In this document: positions 13,955 to 15,254 of the stretch, piece after piece | Position numbering within the stretch: the stretch's first letter is position 1 | How the letters are laid out: each line of letters begins with the position of its first letter | Notes under the pieces: model-generated | What the model was told of the DNA's origin: nothing | The model's input: only the letters and a program-made list of their open reading frames with translations | The model's database searches: none | Position numbers and translations under genes: made by a program | Assembly: GCA_026386995.1 (NCBI GenBank) | Contig: JAPLMO010000315.1 | Location: forward strand, 1-15,254 | Length of the DNA stretch: 15,254 nt | Direction: 5' to 3' | DNA from: Planctomycetota bacterium | Lineage (GTDB): Bacteria > Planctomycetota > Phycisphaerae > FEN-1346

Positions 13955-15254
13955 GTGACGATGCCCGTGCCCATAAACGTGGGCGATCATCTCGTGCTTG
14001 AGCCGCTCGTGCCGCTCGTGTGGGCGGCCGTGGCGGTGCTTGCGCTTGCGGCCGTCGTGATCGTCGTGGCGGCGGTCCGGCCGCCAGCCCTGGCGCGCGG
14101 CCGGCGGGTGACGTTGCTTGCCTTGCGCCTGGCGGTGGTTGCGGCGGCGGGGTTGCTCCTGGCGGGGCCGGTCATCAAGTGGCAGGGCGAGGAGCGGACC
14201 GCCGGCGAGGTGGCGCTCATAGTTGATGCCTCTCGGAGTATGGCGATTCGAGATGTGCAGCCAGAGGCGAAAAAGGGAACAGTCCCCTTTTTCGTGAGCC
14301 GCGCGGAGGCCGTGCGAGACGCCTTTGCCCGCTCGAACAAGTCGTACGCCGACTTGGCGGCGAAGTGCTCCATCAAACCGTACGCCTTCGGCACGCACAC
14401 CCGGCCGACCGATGAACTCTCTCCGAAGCCTGTTGACCCGAGGACCGATATCGGCGATCCGCTTAACGCCATTGCTGACCAGCAGGGTGGCATGCCCAGA
14501 CCGCTTTTGCCTGGGCATGCGAGCGGCGACGGCGAACGTGGCACGGCTGGCTTGTCCAGCCGTGGCGGAGCGGCCGCGACATTTCCCACGGCTGGACAAG
14601 CCAGCCGTGCCACAATGCCGCGTGGGACAGTCCCCTTTTTCGCGGACCGCCTCGCCGCCGTTGTGCTCATCTCCGACGGTCGGGCGAACCGGGCCCGCGC
14701 ATCGGCTGAGGCGGCGGCGCGGCAGTTGGCGGCGCGCGGCATAAAGGTCTACGCCATCGTGGTCGGGAGCGAGCGCCCCACGGACCGCGTCCGCGACGTG
14801 GCCGTGCGTGATTTGCGCGCCCCGGCGCGAGTACTGGCGGGCAACCGCGCCGAGGTCCGGGCCGTCGTGGCCATGCTCGGCATGGCCGGCAAGACTTTCG
14901 AGGCGGTCCTGACCCTCGATGGCAAAGAGGTCGAGCGCCGCCGCTTTGCGCCGGATGGGAACCAGGCGGCCGAGGAAGTCGTGTTTACGCCTGTCATAGG
15001 CGATGGGCTCGGCAAGGAAGGGGTCAGGAGCCCTGACGGCATAAGGCTCCAGACCCCTTCCTTGCCGGTCCCTGCGCTCGTGCGGGTGGTCCTGGCGGTC
15101 GAGCCGCTGCCGGATGAACTCATCACCATCAACAACCGGGCCGAGACGGCGATGCGGGTCGATGAGGGCGACGTGCGGGTGCTGTACCTCGACGGCCGCA
15201 TCCACCCCGAAGGCAAGTTTGTCGCGCGGGCCATCGGCGAGGCCAAGGGCATCG
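13955..15254 (+). CDS. vWA-domain membrane protein (GATase1-like type), C-terminus beyond window
   Basis: The frame is open from GTG 13955 to the right edge (433 residues visible). Two N-terminal membrane helices (about 18-40 and 50-70) precede a von Willebrand A domain. The metal site is visible as VDASRS (Asp91, Ser93, Ser95), RTDIG (Thr164) and LISDG (Asp241). An Ig-like stretch follows, then DVRVLYLDGRIHPEGKFVAR, which looks like the opening of the glutamine-amidotransferase-like domain common in such proteins. These proteins are frequent in Planctomycetes and Verrucomicrobia, often near MoxR and DUF58 genes; their role is poorly known. Four palindromic repeat families interrupt the gene without breaking the frame: residues about 105-113, 178-190, 195-229 and 353-371. 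The insertions lie in loops between vWA core elements and in the following domain. It is divergent from tldD. Confidence 0.85.
   Translation, partial: MTMPVPINVGDHLVLEPLVPLVWAAVAVLALAAVVIVVAAVRPPALARGRRVTLLALRLAVVAAAGLLLAGPVIKWQGEERTAGEVALIVDASRSMAIRDVQPEAKKGTVPFFVSRAEAVRDAFARSNKSYADLAAKCSIKPYAFGTHTRPTDELSPKPVDPRTDIGDPLNAIADQQGGMPRPLLPGHASGDGERGTAGLSSRGGAAATFPTAGQASRATMPRGTVPFFADRLAAVVLISDGRANRARASAEAAARQLAARGIKVYAIVVGSERPTDRVRDVAVRDLRAPARVLAGNRAEVRAVVAMLGMAGKTFEAVLTLDGKEVERRRFAPDGNQAAEEVVFTPVIGDGLGKEGVRSPDGIRLQTPSLPVPALVRVVLAVEPLPDELITINNRAETAMRVDEGDVRVLYLDGRIHPEGKFVARAIGEAKGI
14268..14294 (+). repeat. In-frame 27-base palindrome encoding KKGTVPFF
   Basis: CGAAAAAGGG (14268-14277) and CCCTTTTTCG (14285-14294) are perfect inverted arms around a nearly symmetrical centre. 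The length is 27 bases, equal to nine codons. It sits between the MIDAS loop (DASRSMAIRDVQPE) and SRAEAVRDAF, which would join naturally without it. Its right 16 bases recur exactly at 14627-14642. Confidence 0.85.
14490..14520 (+). repeat. In-frame GCATGCCCAG stem-loop
   Basis: GCATGCCCAG (14490-14499) pairs perfectly with CTGGGCATGC (14511-14520) around an 11-base loop. It is translated as GGMPRPLLPGHAS. The left edge reads GGGTGGCATG, as does the purA-uppS stem-loop on the minus strand. Confidence 0.82.
14538..14620 (+). repeat. Core copy 3 of the palindromic repeat element, in frame within the vWA gene
   Basis: Arms 14538-14565 and 14586-14613 are perfectly complementary over 28 bases and match the arms of the elements at 4312-4388 and 5454-5530. 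The centre is shorter and different. Only a few bases of the shared right flank remain (CACAATGCCG). It encodes GTAGLSSRGGAAATFPTAGQ and following residues, with no homology to vWA domains. Confidence 0.92.
14624..14642 (+). repeat. Second, partial GTVPFF repeat
   Basis: The sequence ACAGTCCCCTTTTTCG at 14627-14642 is identical to 14279-14294. The left arm is shortened to GGGAC, leaving GGGAC-A-GTCCC. It is translated as RGTVPFFADR and directly abuts core copy 3, so the elements appear to have inserted next to each other. Confidence 0.85.
15011..15066 (+). repeat. In-frame 56-base palindrome (GGCAAGGAAGGGGTC family)
   Basis: GGCAAGGAAGGGGTC (15011-15025) is the exact reverse complement of 15052-15066. 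An A/A mismatch and a further six paired bases (GGAGCC with GGCTCC) extend the arms to 22 bases around a 12-base loop. The frame stays open and reads GKEGVRSPDGIRLQTPSLP, between two stretches that look like ordinary protein sequence. Confidence 0.88.

Noticed and set aside
14268..15066. vWA gene as a pseudogene
   Set aside because: Despite five palindromic blocks the frame never breaks, and the metal-site residues and later domains remain.
13925..15205. Minus-strand open frame (426 codons) opposite the vWA gene
   Set aside because: The plus frame has the vWA metal-site residues, membrane helices and a ribosome site. The minus product is His/Arg-rich with no recognisable motif.

Overview
This is a GC-rich, gene-dense bacterial chromosome segment. 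It carries eleven genes on the minus strand and one divergent gene on the plus strand that runs off the right edge. All twelve have recognisable families. The gene order, the GATase1-like vWA membrane protein and the palindromic repeats inside and between genes suggest Planctomycetota. That placement is an inference, because no rRNA or marker tree is available here.

Layout from the right, in the direction of minus-strand transcription. A divergent region (13822-13954) separates the vWA gene (plus) from tldD (minus). tldD and pmbA overlap in an ATGA and encode the two halves of the TldD/TldE peptidase. Next come a secreted GH120 beta-xylosidase and an MDR zinc dehydrogenase of the sorbitol/xylitol type, 13 bases apart. 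The xylosidase gene is visibly less GC-rich than its surroundings, so the pair looks like a carbohydrate-use cassette set among housekeeping genes. A roughly 320-base gene-free stretch (7759-8081) follows. It holds an 84-base array of twelve phased 7-mers, a plus-oriented terminator-like hairpin and a structured purA leader. Then come purA, uppS, cdsA, phoH, pgpH, ybeY and a CNNM/CorC-type membrane protein cut by the left edge. From uppS leftward this is an envelope lipid and RNA-maintenance cluster: undecaprenyl-PP synthesis, CDP-diacylglycerol synthesis, PhoH ATPase, 7TM-HD c-di-AMP phosphodiesterase and YbeY endoribonuclease. The phoH-pgpH-ybeY-corC order is widely conserved.

The most unusual feature is the palindromic repeats. 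A 125-base element with 29-base inverted arms lies in the same orientation upstream of both phoH and cdsA. A core copy of it lies inside the vWA coding sequence, with the frame kept. The same gene also carries three other palindrome families in frame: a GTVPFF-encoding element (one full and one partial copy), a GCATGCCCAG stem-loop and a 56-base GGCAAGG/CCTTGCC palindrome. Three of the families share a GTGGCAYG edge motif, which suggests a common mobilising enzyme. This resembles in-frame palindromic elements such as the Rickettsia RPEs and REP/REPIN elements, and is the best candidate here for undescribed biology.
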